From Desulfonema magnum (GTDB lineage: Bacteria > Desulfobacterota > Desulfobacteria > Desulfobacterales > 4be13), in NCBI RefSeq assembly GCF_017377395.1, contig NZ_CP061800.1, forward strand, positions 1,612,001 to 1,676,000: a DNA stretch of 64,000 nt. The letters are read 5' to 3'. Position 1 is the stretch's first letter. Each line of letters begins with the position of its first letter. The position numbers were made by a program, and so were the translations under genes. The notes under the pieces are model-generated. The model was not told the DNA's origin and did not search any database. It was given only the letters and a program-made list of their open reading frames with translations. This document shows positions 1 to 16,155 of this stretch, piece by piece.

Positions 1-1224
1 GTGAAATTGCTGGATTACGGGCTGATGAGTCAGCTCGGCATATTGGCATCAGGCAACGTCTCAGGCACTTATTATTATATGGCACCGGAGGTCATTCTGG
101 GCGGTATTATTGATGAAGGTACGGATCTTTACTCGCTGGGAATTATCGGATATGAACTTCTGACAGGACAGCGTCCTTTTACCGGAAGTAAAAAAGAAAT
201 ATTGCAGGGGCATCTGAAACAGGTTCCTCCTGAACCGGAGAATATTCGCCCGGATATCCCTGTGTCAGTCAGTGCAATGATCATGAAACTCCTGGAGAAA
301 GACAAGGATCGCCGGTATCGGGATTGTTCAGAAGTATTGGAAGATTTGCAGTATCTGGCCGGAAAAAAAGAAGTTATTGAAACATCAGAACTGAAACAAG
401 GCTACCTGTACAGCAGCAAACTTGTGGGACGGCTGGAAGAAATAAGGACCTTTAAATTCAGTCTCAGACAATTCCAAAACGGACAAAGCGCGTCATTGTT
501 CATTGGCGGGCCGGCCGGTATGGGAAAAACAAGGCTCCTCAATGAAATGAAAATTCTCACGGAACTGGAAGGTATCCGATCATTGTATATTAACAGCCAG
601 GTCGCGGGAAACCATATCTATGGCTGGATGAATGCCCTTATGCAGCATCTCATTCCCCTTTCCGACGAGCAGGATGAAAATCTGAATTTCAAAACGCAAA
701 ACCCGGACCAAGTTTCAAGTTTCAAGTTTCAAGTTTCACTCCGGATAGCTTCCGTGACCCATACTGCCCCTCTGGTTTTGTTCCTCGATGATCTGCACTG
801 GATGGACCTGATGAGCCTTCAGGTGCTGAACGAACTGATCCGCGGTAAAGAAAAATTCAGGATGCTCATTGTCGCCAGTTTCAGAAATGACGAGGTTGAG
901 AAAACCTCCCCGCTGTGGCATACGCATGAGGAGTCCCTCAGCGATTACTTGGAACTTTCGCCCCTGGACCGCGATCAGGTCCGCACATTAATTGAAAACC
1001 TGCTCAGTCCGTCTGCTGTTTCTGAGGAGTTTTCCGCGTACTGCTTCAGAAACTGCGGGGGCAATGTTTTTGATCTGATTGAGTTTCTGAGATACATGAT
1101 CACCCAGGGGCATCTGACAAAATCCGGGAATCAGTGGACAGAGCCGGTGAATCCTGATACCCTGTCCTTACCTGCAAAATTGGAGGAACGTCTGATTCTC
1201 AGGACAAATAAACTGGATATTTGA
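1..1224 (+). CDS. Ser/Thr protein kinase-AAA ATPase, 5' part (open at window start, IS-interrupted)
   Basis: This is the start of a large PknK-like signalling protein whose N-lobe lies before the window. The first residues carry a DYG metal-binding motif (variant of DFG), followed by the APE motif and the kinase C-lobe to about residue 120. From about residue 140 comes an AAA_16-type ATPase: a P-loop GPAGMGKTR near residue 170 and a Walker B-like LVLFLDD near 260. The frame ends in a TGA created by an IS4-like insertion after codon 405; deleting the IS plus one GATAT copy joins it in frame to the TPR part at 2820. An SSFKFQVS stretch near residue 238 is encoded by a heptanucleotide repeat. 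In related proteins the ATPase/TPR part senses or scaffolds and the kinase signals; the present fragment is probably inactive as a full-length protein. Confidence 0.85.
   Translation: MKLLDYGLMSQLGILASGNVSGTYYYMAPEVILGGIIDEGTDLYSLGIIGYELLTGQRPFTGSKKEILQGHLKQVPPEPENIRPDIPVSVSAMIMKLLEKDKDRRYRDCSEVLEDLQYLAGKKEVIETSELKQGYLYSSKLVGRLEEIRTFKFSLRQFQNGQSASLFIGGPAGMGKTRLLNEMKILTELEGIRSLYINSQVAGNHIYGWMNALMQHLIPLSDEQDENLNFKTQNPDQVSSFKFQVSLRIASVTHTAPLVLFLDDLHWMDLMSLQVLNELIRGKEKFRMLIVASFRNDEVEKTSPLWHTHEESLSDYLELSPLDRDQVRTLIENLLSPSAVSEEFSAYCFRNCGGNVFDLIEFLRYMITQGHLTKSGNQWTEPVNPDTLSLPAKLEERLILRTNKLDI
708..737. repeat. Heptanucleotide repeat (AAGTTTC) inside coding sequence
   Basis: Four AAGTTTC units in a row lie inside the ATPase part of the kinase gene and are read through in frame as SSFKFQVS. 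Decayed copies appear just upstream (AATTTCA, AAACCCGG). The same heptamer family recurs at 8249, 11107, 12836 and 36803. Confidence 0.85.
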
Positions 1225-2814
1225 CCTTTCCAGTATTGAAATTAACATGCTGTTTATATTGAGTTTACATAAATTAATCTCATGAAAATGCGTTTGAAAC
1301 CAGCTTATATTTTAAGAATGCGAATCTGTAGTCAGACACTCGGATTTAAAATTTTTCTTGGCATACGACGGACTTCGTGATATACTGTACAAATATACGG
1401 TTCGGAAATATATGTCCGAGCCTCTGACCGCCCTGATTCCGGGTGCCGATATTATAAGGAGGTTCTTATTATGACAACGAAAACCGCTGAGGAACATTTT
1501 ACCGAAGAAATGCTTCGTGCCGCCGAGGAGTTCGGAAAAATACTCCGCCCGTATTTCCGCCGGATGCCTGATGAGGATATGGAAACCCTTCTTCTCATCA
1601 GCATGGCGGTATTTCTCGGAGCGGACAATGTTTACCAGGTTATGCAGGTGCTCGGACTCCCGAAAACCGCCACCTATGACCGTGTTAAAAACGTCAGTGT
1701 TTACTGCTGGCGTAAGTTCCTGCAGAATCACCTTTACAGCATCGCTGTTCCTCTCCTGCGGGAGAGGCTCACCATGAGCGATGCCACAAAAAGCCGGGAC
1801 GGACTGATTATGGCAGTCGATGACTCCGTGATTGCCCGTATTGCCACGGAACTCGGCTATGTATGGAAATGGTGGAGCGGCCAGCTTAAACGCGTGGCGA
1901 ACGGGCAGAACGTGATCGCTCTGATTCTGGTAATCGGCGACATTATTCTCCCTCTCGACGTGCGGATAGTCTCCAAACAGGGCAGGGGGCTTAAAACCAA
2001 GCCTGAGATATATGAGGAGATGCTGAAAGCCGCCGAAGCAAAATTCGAAGCCGCGGGCATTGACATCAGCCGCCTCGGAACTACAGGTGATGCGGCATAT
2101 TTTTCTCAGGATATCGCGGCATTCTGCCGCGGTGAATGTTCGGAAGAAGCCTCGTCCGAATCGGATGCGTCAGCTACAGACACCGGCCTTGCGAACGAAG
2201 ATGCCGAATCGTCCGATCCCGCACTCTTACTGACTCTTACCGGAATTTTCCGCGGCAAGGACAACTACGTCTTTGAAATTGACGGAGAAATCCGGAAGGC
2301 CGGCCAGTGGCGGAAAAATTTCAAAGATCGTCTTACTCCCGGATGGGGAACAGACGGACAGCCGGTGTATCGAACCGAAGCAGTAAGCGAAACCTTCGGC
2401 GAGGTTATTCTCGTCTTCTATATTCCGAAGGGGAAACGGGCGGTCAGCTACCTTATTATAGCAGGACGACCTCTGCGTAGCAGCGAGGCACTGCATGCCT
2501 TCGCCTTCCATCATCGCATCGAAGAATTCCGGAAGCTCCTCAAAGACACTCTCGAACTGGGAGCAATGCATCTCCGAGATCGGAAGGGGGCTCATGCCTG
2601 CGTCGGCGTCAAAGTCATCGCATACCTCGTCGTCAATATGATGAAGCAGAATCTGAGGAAGCTCCGACGCTTCCGAAATGTGACCATTAACAAGTTAGTC
2701 AGACTCTGCCCGAAGTTCGTTGACGTCCGAAAAATTTTCAAAGAGCATTTTCAGAGTATTATTCCCAATAATCACACGTTGGATAAGGCTTTAGCGTGAT
2801 TTCAGAAAGGTCAA
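1221..2814 (+). mobile_element. IS4-like insertion sequence, complete, with 5-bp target duplication
   Basis: The element is 1,594 bp with 10-bp perfect terminal inverted repeats: TTGACCTTTC at 1221-1230 and its complement at 2805-2814. It is flanked by a direct repeat GATAT (1216-1220 and 2815-2819). It carries one transposase gene. Removing it with one GATAT copy restores the interrupted kinase-TPR frame (...[11 protein letters not shown]...), which fixes the boundaries. The short duplication is more like ISH3-type than classical IS4 elements, but the family needs a database comparison. Confidence 0.9.
1471..2799 (+). CDS. IS4-superfamily DDE transposase
   Basis: A 442-residue transposase that would cut and paste the surrounding element. 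A strong Shine-Dalgarno AAGGAGG at 1456-1462 sets the ATG. Likely catalytic acidic residues are in AVDDSV (about residue 116), TTGDAAYF (about 207) and the C-terminal HHRIEEFRKLLK, which resembles the IEXFFKXLK signature of IS4-type enzymes. The C-terminal KLVRLCPKFV tail is basic. The gene looks intact and ends 15 bp before the right terminal repeat. Subfamily assignment is inference. Confidence 0.85.
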   Translation: MTTKTAEEHFTEEMLRAAEEFGKILRPYFRRMPDEDMETLLLISMAVFLGADNVYQVMQVLGLPKTATYDRVKNVSVYCWRKFLQNHLYSIAVPLLRERLTMSDATKSRDGLIMAVDDSVIARIATELGYVWKWWSGQLKRVANGQNVIALILVIGDIILPLDVRIVSKQGRGLKTKPEIYEEMLKAAEAKFEAAGIDISRLGTTGDAAYFSQDIAAFCRGECSEEASSESDASATDTGLANEDAESSDPALLLTLTGIFRGKDNYVFEIDGEIRKAGQWRKNFKDRLTPGWGTDGQPVYRTEAVSETFGEVILVFYIPKGKRAVSYLIIAGRPLRSSEALHAFAFHHRIEEFRKLLKDTLELGAMHLRDRKGAHACVGVKVIAYLVVNMMKQNLRKLRRFRNVTINKLVRLCPKFVDVRKIFKEHFQSIIPNNHTLDKALA

Positions 2815-2819
2815 GATAT

Positions 2820-4803
2820 TGAAACAAGAGCCCTGGCCGACGCGGCCTCAGTTCTCGGATACGAACTTAATTTAGAAAGCTGGCAGGTTGTCTCAGAATA
2901 CGAGGAGAAGCGATTTTTCCACGGGATTGATGCGTTAATGCGCCACCAGATTATCATAAAGACAAACGCGCATTATCAGTTCGGCCATGACAACATACGT
3001 GCCGCGCTTTACGGGCGTCTGACAGAGGAACAAAAAACAGATTATCATCTGAAGACAGCAACATTTCTCGAAACAAAAGTAGGAGAAACGCATCAGGAAC
3101 TCATTCCCACCATTGCCAGACATTTTGTGGCCGCGCACGATAAAAACAAGGCCATTGAATATTCTGTTCAGGCTGCCAAAGCAGCAGAGGAAAATAAAGC
3201 AGAATGGGAGGCATTTGCTCATTATCGGAATGCGGCCCGCTTTCTGGAAGAAAACTCCGGTACGCTGACCCAAGGGCAGGATGCCCTGTTGCTGGAAATT
3301 TACGAAAAAGCGGCTCAGTTCAGCAGCGCGGCCTGGATTGACGCGGCCACGTGTCTCCGATGGCTGCAAAAAGCCATTGATTTCCATACGCAGAACCAGG
3401 ATATGGAAAAGGTTTTCAGCCTGTCCCTCTCATACATCGTCACCAGCAGCATTACCGGTAATTACGACGCTGCCCGGTGTAAAATCCCTGAGATTATCCG
3501 AACCTGCGAGGTTCAGGAAGGCACAATTCCGTGGGCCATACTTTACGGGGCAGGGGTCTGCCTTGTGGATTGGTATCAGGGCTATCAGAATAATTGCTTT
3601 GATCACGCGGTCAAAGCCATCAGCATCTTTGAAAAGCATTCTGACACGTTGCCTGCCGATGTCTGGCCCGCGTATTCCTGGGCCTTGTTCTGGCGGGACA
3701 AAGCCAGAGCCTATCTTGGCAGACCCGTGGATATGGCGAATGTTGAAAAAATCCGTGAACTGATGACCCAGGGCAAATCAGACAAAACCATTTACTGGCA
3801 CACCCTGACCGCCGTAACTGCCAGGGCAGCGTTCACGGGACGATGGGCAGATTTGCTGACCTGGACACAGCTGGCCTCGCAATTATCCCGGGAAATGGGG
3901 AAAGTCTTCTGGTTTGAATGTTGGATTTCACATTCTTATCTCTACGGCGCGCTTCATTACGGCGAGTTCTCACAACTGGAGAATCATATTGAAAAGGTCA
4001 GCGCCAGTCCTGATCCCTATCAGGTAAGGCTGTCCTATTTGTTTCAGGGGATGTTGTGTTTAAGCCGGAAGAATTACGAAGAAGCCGAGCAGAATCTTAA
4101 AGCGTTTCTCCGACGGGAAGAAGAGACCCGGGATAATTCCTATCTTGAAGGATTTATTTATCTGGCCTGTACCTGTCTTGCAACCGGTGCGACTGACAAG
4201 GCCAGGGAGTATATAGAAAAAGGCTCACAGCTCGCGAAAAAAGGGCTTTATGAAAACCCGCTGTATCAGCTTCAGTTCCTGCAATTAAACGCGGAACTGG
4301 CGATGAGACAAGGGGATTATCCCCTGGCTGAAACCTCTCTGGTTCAAAGCCTTCGTCTGGCAGAGATGCTGGATAACCCGCTTCAGAAAGGATTCATCCA
4401 AAAATTACGGGGCAGGCTGCATCTTGAGCAAAATAATCGTGAGGAAGCTGAAAAACGATTCATCCTCGCCAGAGATATTTTCCTTTCTCTTAATAACAAA
4501 TATCAGGCAGCCCGGGTCATGACCATGCTGGAACCGCTTACTCGGAAAAAACACGATACAGGGCCTCGGAAGAATACTGACGCAGACACTGCCGCATTAC
4601 CGCAAACAGTGGTTGAAGGGGACACTGCCACATTAACGCAAACGATAGCTGAAGAAATCACCGGATCCCTCACCCGGTCAGAAGAGGAGATCATATCCGA
4701 ATTAGAGAAACAGGTGAAAAAGACGTGCCCCGATACAAAAAACAAAGTCAGTGACGTGGGATTGGAAGAGACCGAACCAGAAATATTGAAGACCGAAGAT
4801 TGA
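2820..4803 (+). CDS. TPR-rich C-terminal half of the IS-interrupted kinase-ATPase
   Basis: This stretch is open from the IS boundary and continues the frame of the upstream kinase-ATPase. An internal ATG at 2938 could allow separate translation, but no good ribosome site precedes it. Residues after 2820 give the winged-helix-like end of the ATPase ([14 protein letters not shown]), then a long alpha-helical solenoid of degenerate TPRs (paired motifs such as [14 protein letters not shown] and [18 protein letters not shown]). The tail is acidic and Thr-rich. Such TPR regions in kinase-ATPase proteins bind partners or regulate the ATPase. The hybrid histidine kinase starts 40 bp downstream, so the two were probably co-transcribed and may act in one pathway. 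Confidence 0.8.
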
Positions 4804-4843
4804 AAAAAATTCTCAATATTCAATTCCAAAAAGGATATTGCCG

Positions 4844-9253
<4,410 letters not shown>

Positions 9254-9748
9254 CAATGGCAATCCATGGCCTGTTGCAACACATTGCATTGCAACATTTT
9301 GGACGGGGTTGGCAAATCCATACGCATCAGGCTAAAGATGCCGCACGGCAGAATCATCAGGCTAAAGATGCCGCACGGGGTTTGCAACCCCGTGCGAGAT
9401 ATTTTCCGGATCACCGCTGATCAATGTTTCGGACGGGGTTGCAAACCCCGTCCGGCAGAAAATAAAGATGCCGCACGGGGTTTGCAACCCCGTGCGAGAT
9501 ATTTTCCGGATCACCGCTGATCAATGTTTCGGACGGGGTTGCAAACCCCGTCCGGCAGAACAATGTTTCGGACGGGGTTGCAAACCCCGTCCGGCAGAAA
9601 ACCCCGTCCGGCAAATTTCTCCCTTTCCCTTTTTAAAAATAATATATCATTTCAAGTTGTTATAATGTATAAAAACCAAAGTTATTTTTTTTAAAAAACA
9701 TATGTGTATTAAAAATTACTTTTCTTATGTATTTGGTTATTAAAAAGG
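9254..9748. repeat. Intergenic palindromic repeat cluster (GGACGGGGTTGCAAACCCCGTCC family)
   Basis: The 495-bp gap holds no convincing gene. From about 9300 to 9610 it contains hairpins built on CGGGGTTTGCAACCCCG, alternating between a GCACGGGG and a GGACGGGG version. A block of about 100 bp is repeated at 9364 and 9464, with a third partial copy ending near 9610. GCATCAGGCTAA, found in the nested elements at 17.9 and 28.2 kb, borders the left side. The remaining 140 bp is AT-rich and precedes the lipoprotein gene. Confidence 0.85.
9637..9666 (+). promoter_or_regulatory. Possible extended -10 promoter for the lipoprotein-sigma-CHAT operon
   Basis: TGTTATAAT at 9658-9666 fits an extended -10 element in an AT-rich tract about 80 bp before the lipoprotein start. 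No good -35 is visible. This is inference from the motif alone. Confidence 0.3.
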
Positions 9749-12222
<2,474 letters not shown>

Positions 12223-12226
<4 letters not shown>

Positions 12227-12822
12227 AAAAAAAGAAACAGGAAAAAGAACAGAAAATTCTGAATGAATTCAGACGCTATGGTAAAGCAGACAAACTCGTT
12301 CAGGAATATTGGAACCTGGTTTATTTTACGGTTCGGGAAACATTAACTTTTCATAAAGTGCCTTATACCAATGAGGACCTGGATGATCTGCGTACCGAAG
12401 TCTTTCTTCAGATTTTTAAAAATGATTATCGCAGGCTGAGACAGTATGATCACAGAAAAGGGCTCAGTCTTTCAGGATGGATCAAGCTGATTGCAAACCA
12501 GACAACCCTGAATGAAATCAAGAAAAAAGGACTGCTTGACCTGAGAAAAAAGAATTTTCAAATGCCCATTGAGGAACTCAAAGAAGCACTGACACAGGAT
12601 GAAGAAGAAAGGCTGGATGCCAGAGAGGAACTGAGATTGGTTATGGGGGCAATGGAAAAGCTGTCTCCGCGTGATAAGGAAGTTTTAAGACTGCATTTTT
12701 TGGAATGTCGTTCATTAAAAGAAATTGCCGCTTCAATGGATAAATCTTATGGAACCGCCTCTACCATTGTATCCAGGGCAAAAAAGAGACTAAAAAATTT
12801 GATAATGGAAATCAGAAATTAG
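12223..12822 (+). CDS. ECF-type RNA polymerase sigma factor
   Basis: A 199-residue sigma-70 family protein with region 2 at about 25-105 (LVYFTVRETL, EVFLQIFKNDYRRLRQYD, GWIKLIANQTTLNEIKK) and region 4 at about 145-195 (LSPRDKEVLRLHFLECRSLKEIAASM, then an HTH STIVSRAKKRLK). It would direct RNA polymerase to a small regulon. Its start overlaps the lipoprotein stop in an ATGA. The next gene is a zinc-finger anti-sigma-like protein after a 125-bp gap that contains a heptamer repeat. Its target promoters cannot be read from this window; self-regulation is common in the family. Confidence 0.92.
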
Positions 12823-12835
12823 AAAACAGATAACC

Positions 12836-12885
12836 GAATTCCGAGTTCCGAGTTCCGAGTTTCAAATTTCAAGTTTCAAATTTCT
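12836..12885. repeat. Intergenic heptanucleotide repeat
   Basis: Tandem CCGAGTT units, then TTCAAAT/TTCAAGT units, lie between the sigma and anti-sigma genes. This is the intergenic counterpart of the in-gene arrays at 8249 and 11107. The rest of the gap holds TATAAT at 12915-12920 but no clear -35. Confidence 0.85.
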
Positions 12886-12947
12886 TTTTATGTATAAAAA
12901 TTGGTGTTGTAGTGTATAATATATAAAGAGAGAGGAGGAAGAGGACT

Positions 12948-13652
12948 ATGGCAACACCATGTATAGATTTTGATATGCTTGCGAGCTATTTTGAGGGCAG
13001 TCTTTCTGATGAGGACAAGGTCCGAATGATGGCGCATCTCGCAGAATGTCATACATGTCTTGAAAAATTTGCGAGTGCGAGCAGTATCATGAAAAATAGG
13101 AACTTGGCTGAATGGAAACCAGCATCAGAGGAGGTTGCCCGACATTTTCTGAAACATCTGAGCCTTCCGGAGATTGTTCGGGAACCTCCGCTGCATTCAG
13201 GATTATTTTATGAGCTTAGGAGATCGTCCCGGGATTTGATCACCAGTTTTTACAGACGGATTGCCGTATTTGTAGCGAATTTATTCCGACAACCCGTGTC
13301 CGCGTATGCCCCGGTTCGGTCACATGCGGTATCATCCCCGGATGATATTTGTTTAACAAGGAAAATTGATGATCTGGAAACAGAGGTTTATATCGAAGAG
13401 TTGGAAAATGACAAAGCCACGATAAAAGTGAAAGTCGTTAATGACGGTAAAAACGGAAAGAATATCAGCCTCACATTGATAAAGGACCGCTGGAAAGTTT
13501 TCGCGCGTAACCTGAGAAATGATTTTGTGCGCTTTGAGGACATCCCTCCCGGATCCTATCAGTTAATTTTAGAGCAGAACGGCTTTGAAAAGGGAAGCTG
13601 CTTTTTTGAAATCAGTGAGGATGGGCTGTATGAAAAAGACAATCTATCTTGA
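12948..13652 (+). CDS. Zinc-finger anti-sigma-like protein
   Basis: A 234-residue protein with an N-terminal zf-HC2/ZAS finger: His30-x3-Cys34-x2-Cys37 in a short helical bundle, the fold that binds ECF sigma factors. GAGGAGGAAGAGG just upstream gives a strong ribosome site. No clear membrane helix follows, unlike classic RseA-type anti-sigmas, so it is probably cytoplasmic. The C-terminal half (about 140-230) looks like a beta-sandwich with DIPPGSYQLILEQNG, a motif of carboxypeptidase-regulatory-like domains. It sits between the sigma factor and the CHAT protease, and its last 23 bp overlap the CHAT gene. A role as sigma inhibitor, and as a possible substrate of the protease, is inferred from context. 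Confidence 0.8.
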   Translation: MATPCIDFDMLASYFEGSLSDEDKVRMMAHLAECHTCLEKFASASSIMKNRNLAEWKPASEEVARHFLKHLSLPEIVREPPLHSGLFYELRRSSRDLITSFYRRIAVFVANLFRQPVSAYAPVRSHAVSSPDDICLTRKIDDLETEVYIEELENDKATIKVKVVNDGKNGKNISLTLIKDRWKVFARNLRNDFVRFEDIPPGSYQLILEQNGFEKGSCFFEISEDGLYEKDNLS

Positions 13653-15513
13653 AGCGACTTTGGATAAGGATTTCCTGAAGATCGGCATTCATGTTCCGGA
13701 TCGTCCCCTGTGGACTTATGAAGAAGTATCCGCATCCATGGAAAATGTTGAGAAACATTGCCGTAAAATGGTGGAAACCCTGAACAGAAAAAGCAGAAAA
13801 GGAGGAGAAGTTTCTGACGCGGGGGAGAATCTCAAAGCCGTGGGCCGGATGCTGTCTGACGATTTGCTGACACCGCGTATTAAAGAATATCTTGAAATAA
13901 GCACTGCTGATTATCTGATTTTAAGCCTTGATGATCATCTGGTTCATATTCCGTGGGAACTGCTCTATATCGGCGATGATTTTCTTTGTCAGCGATTCAA
14001 CATGGGCAGATATGTCAAAACCCGGCAGAAAGTCACCGAGAACAGTCATCGGAAGCTCTCAGGCCCGTTGGAGATGTGGATATTGGCGAATCCCGGTGGC
14101 GATCTCCCCAGTGCCCTTTCAGAAGGCATGAAGATATTCCGCTATACGAACCAAATGAATCAGGAGGAGATGGTGGTAAATCCTTCTCTTGATTCCGACA
14201 TCAGACCGGATCGCATCAAATTAAAAATCAAAGATTACGATTTTGTTCACTTCGCGGGACATGCGGATTATAATCCGCATGACCCCGGAGTGAGCGGATG
14301 GAAACTCACAGACGGTGTCTTCAAGGCGGATAAGATTCATAAAATGGCCGGCGGCGCGCCAATGCCGGCCCTTGTTTTTTCCAATGCCTGTCAGTCTGCC
14401 CGTACCGAAGAATGGGAATGGAAAGAAGAACTATCCCCGTTCTCAGATTCGGGTCAGGGAAAGGGAGATAAAAATGGTTCTTTCGGGCTTGCCAATGCCT
14501 TTTTGTTCGCGGGGGTGAGGCATTATGTGGGGACGTTCTGGGAGATAATGGATGAGCCGAGCAGTCATTTTGCGCTTGAATTTTATAAACACCTGCTCGC
14601 CGGTGACACCGTGGGGGAGGCCATAAAAAAAGCCAGACTGACACTGATAGAAGAATACGGGGCAGATTCCATTGCCTGGGCAAGTTATCTTTTGTACGGA
14701 GATCCGAGATTCAGCTATTTTGGTCAGAATGAGGAAGCAGAAGAGCCGGTAGAATTCGAGTCATCTGTTATTCCGGCCCCGCGGGATAACAGCAGAAAGC
14801 TGAGAACTTCCGGGACTTCAAAAAAAATACCAAAACCAGAAGATGCGAAAAGATACGGGCCGGCCGATGAGCATAAGCAAAAGAAGGTGAGGAACTGGCT
14901 GATTGCTTTTTTTGCCTGCATTTTTCTGGTATTCGGAGGATTTTTAAGCTATGTCAGCATAACTGAATCGCTCCGGCTTGAGAGAACGAGATTTATGGCG
15001 GAGGAAACAGGGAAAAAACAGGAGCGAATCTGTCATCTGATTGAGAAATTCAGAGAAATAACTCCGAGTCCTTCCCCTGATGAATTCTCTTCTGATGAAT
15101 TGCCTCTGACCCTTGCAATCGTATATGATTCAGTAAAAAGTGCATATTCCCAAGGAAAAGAAGGTTTTATTTCCTCTGCCATCGCAAAAGAAATAAAAAA
15201 TAAATACCCGCATATTAAATTGCTGGAACGAAAGCAGTTCCATATCGTACTGGAAGAATTAAATCTGGCCTTGTCTCCCCTGGTTCCCATGGGCAGGAAA
15301 TTGCAGCCCAAACTGCTGAACGCAAAACTCATTCTGTTCATTGAAACTGACAGAACCTTTTTTGAATCTTTTGTCCTAATGCGGCTTATTAATACGGAAA
15401 CAGGTGAATCTGTTGCTTTTTCGATAAAAAAATTGGAAAGCGGCGGGCTCGCGTCTCAGAATCTTTCTGAAGATATTTTGAAAACTTTGAAAGAGCGTTA
15501 TCCGAAGAGTTGA
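13630..15513 (+). CDS. CHAT-domain protease with transmembrane helix and CsgG-like periplasmic tail
   Basis: A 627-residue protein. The ATG at 13630, inside the previous gene and preceded by GAGGATGG, is preferred to the upstream in-frame start at 13585. Residues about 95-375 form a CHAT (caspase-like) domain with the expected dyad: His211 in HFAGHAD and Cys254 in NACQSA, plus GTFWEIMDEPS and YLLYGDPRF late motifs. A charged linker leads to a single membrane helix at about 422-442 (WLIAFFACIFLVFGGFL). The remainder, probably periplasmic, is CsgG-like (IAKEIKNKYPHIKLLERKQFHIVLEEL). CHAT proteins are proteases that cleave partner proteins after a signal. With a sigma and anti-sigma gene directly upstream, cleavage of the anti-sigma is the obvious hypothesis. 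Confidence 0.9.
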   Translation: MKKTIYLEATLDKDFLKIGIHVPDRPLWTYEEVSASMENVEKHCRKMVETLNRKSRKGGEVSDAGENLKAVGRMLSDDLLTPRIKEYLEISTADYLILSLDDHLVHIPWELLYIGDDFLCQRFNMGRYVKTRQKVTENSHRKLSGPLEMWILANPGGDLPSALSEGMKIFRYTNQMNQEEMVVNPSLDSDIRPDRIKLKIKDYDFVHFAGHADYNPHDPGVSGWKLTDGVFKADKIHKMAGGAPMPALVFSNACQSARTEEWEWKEELSPFSDSGQGKGDKNGSFGLANAFLFAGVRHYVGTFWEIMDEPSSHFALEFYKHLLAGDTVGEAIKKARLTLIEEYGADSIAWASYLLYGDPRFSYFGQNEEAEEPVEFESSVIPAPRDNSRKLRTSGTSKKIPKPEDAKRYGPADEHKQKKVRNWLIAFFACIFLVFGGFLSYVSITESLRLERTRFMAEETGKKQERICHLIEKFREITPSPSPDEFSSDELPLTLAIVYDSVKSAYSQGKEGFISSAIAKEIKNKYPHIKLLERKQFHIVLEELNLALSPLVPMGRKLQPKLLNAKLILFIETDRTFFESFVLMRLINTETGESVAFSIKKLESGGLASQNLSEDILKTLKERYPKS

Positions 15514-15533
15514 AACTTAAAACCCGTAACCAT

Positions 15534-16155
15534 CAGCAGATCGAAAAGTTTTCGGGAAAAAAAGGAGTGCAAAAATAGAGCGAAGCGGTTTTTTGCAGAA
15601 AATCGAAAAGTCTTCGGAAAAAAAGGAGTGCAAAAATAGAGCGAAGCGGTTTTTTGCAGAAAATCGAAAAGTCTTCGGGAAAAAAAGGAGTGCAAAAATA
15701 GAGCGAAGCGGTTTTTTGCAGAAAATCGAAAAGTCTTCGGGAAAAAAAGGAGTGCAAAAATAGAGCGAAGCGGTTTTTTGCAGAAAATCGAAAAGTTTTC
15801 GGGAAAAAAAGGAGTGCAAAAATAGAGCGAAGCGGTTTTTTGCAGAAAATCGAAAAGTCTTCGGGAAAAAAAGGAGTGCAAAAATAGAGCGAAGCGGTTT
15901 TTTGCAGAAAATCGAAAAGTCTTCGGAAAAAAAGGAGTGCAAAAATAGAGCGAAGCGGTTTTTTGCAGAAAATCGAAAAGTCTTCGGAAAAAAAGGAGTG
16001 CAAAAATAGAGCGAAGCGGTTTTTTGCAGAAAATCGAAAAGTCTTCGGAAAAAAAGGAGTGCAAAAATAGAGCGAAGCGGTTTTTTGCAGAAAATCGAAA
16101 AGTCTTCGGAAAAAAAGGAGTGCAAAAATAGAGCGAAGCGGTTTTTTGCATTCCC
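15534..16155. repeat. Tandem array 1: ten units of 61-62 bp
   Basis: Units start at TCGAAAAG at 15541, 15603, 15664, 15726, 15788, 15850, 15912, 15973, 16034 and 16095. Each has TCGAAAAGTCTTCGG, an A-run, then a core bounded by TGCAAAAA and TTTTTGCA that can fold back on itself. Differences are almost only in the length of the A-run and the C/T in GTCTTCGG/GTTTTCGG. All parts of the unit are conserved, so there are no spacers. Open frames across it (FALFLHS-type) are artefacts. Confidence 0.95.

Noticed and set aside
12891..12925. Promoter for the anti-sigma gene
   Set aside because: TATAAT is present at 12915 but no -35 lies at a proper distance, and the heptamer repeat complicates the region, so I did not list it as a feature.
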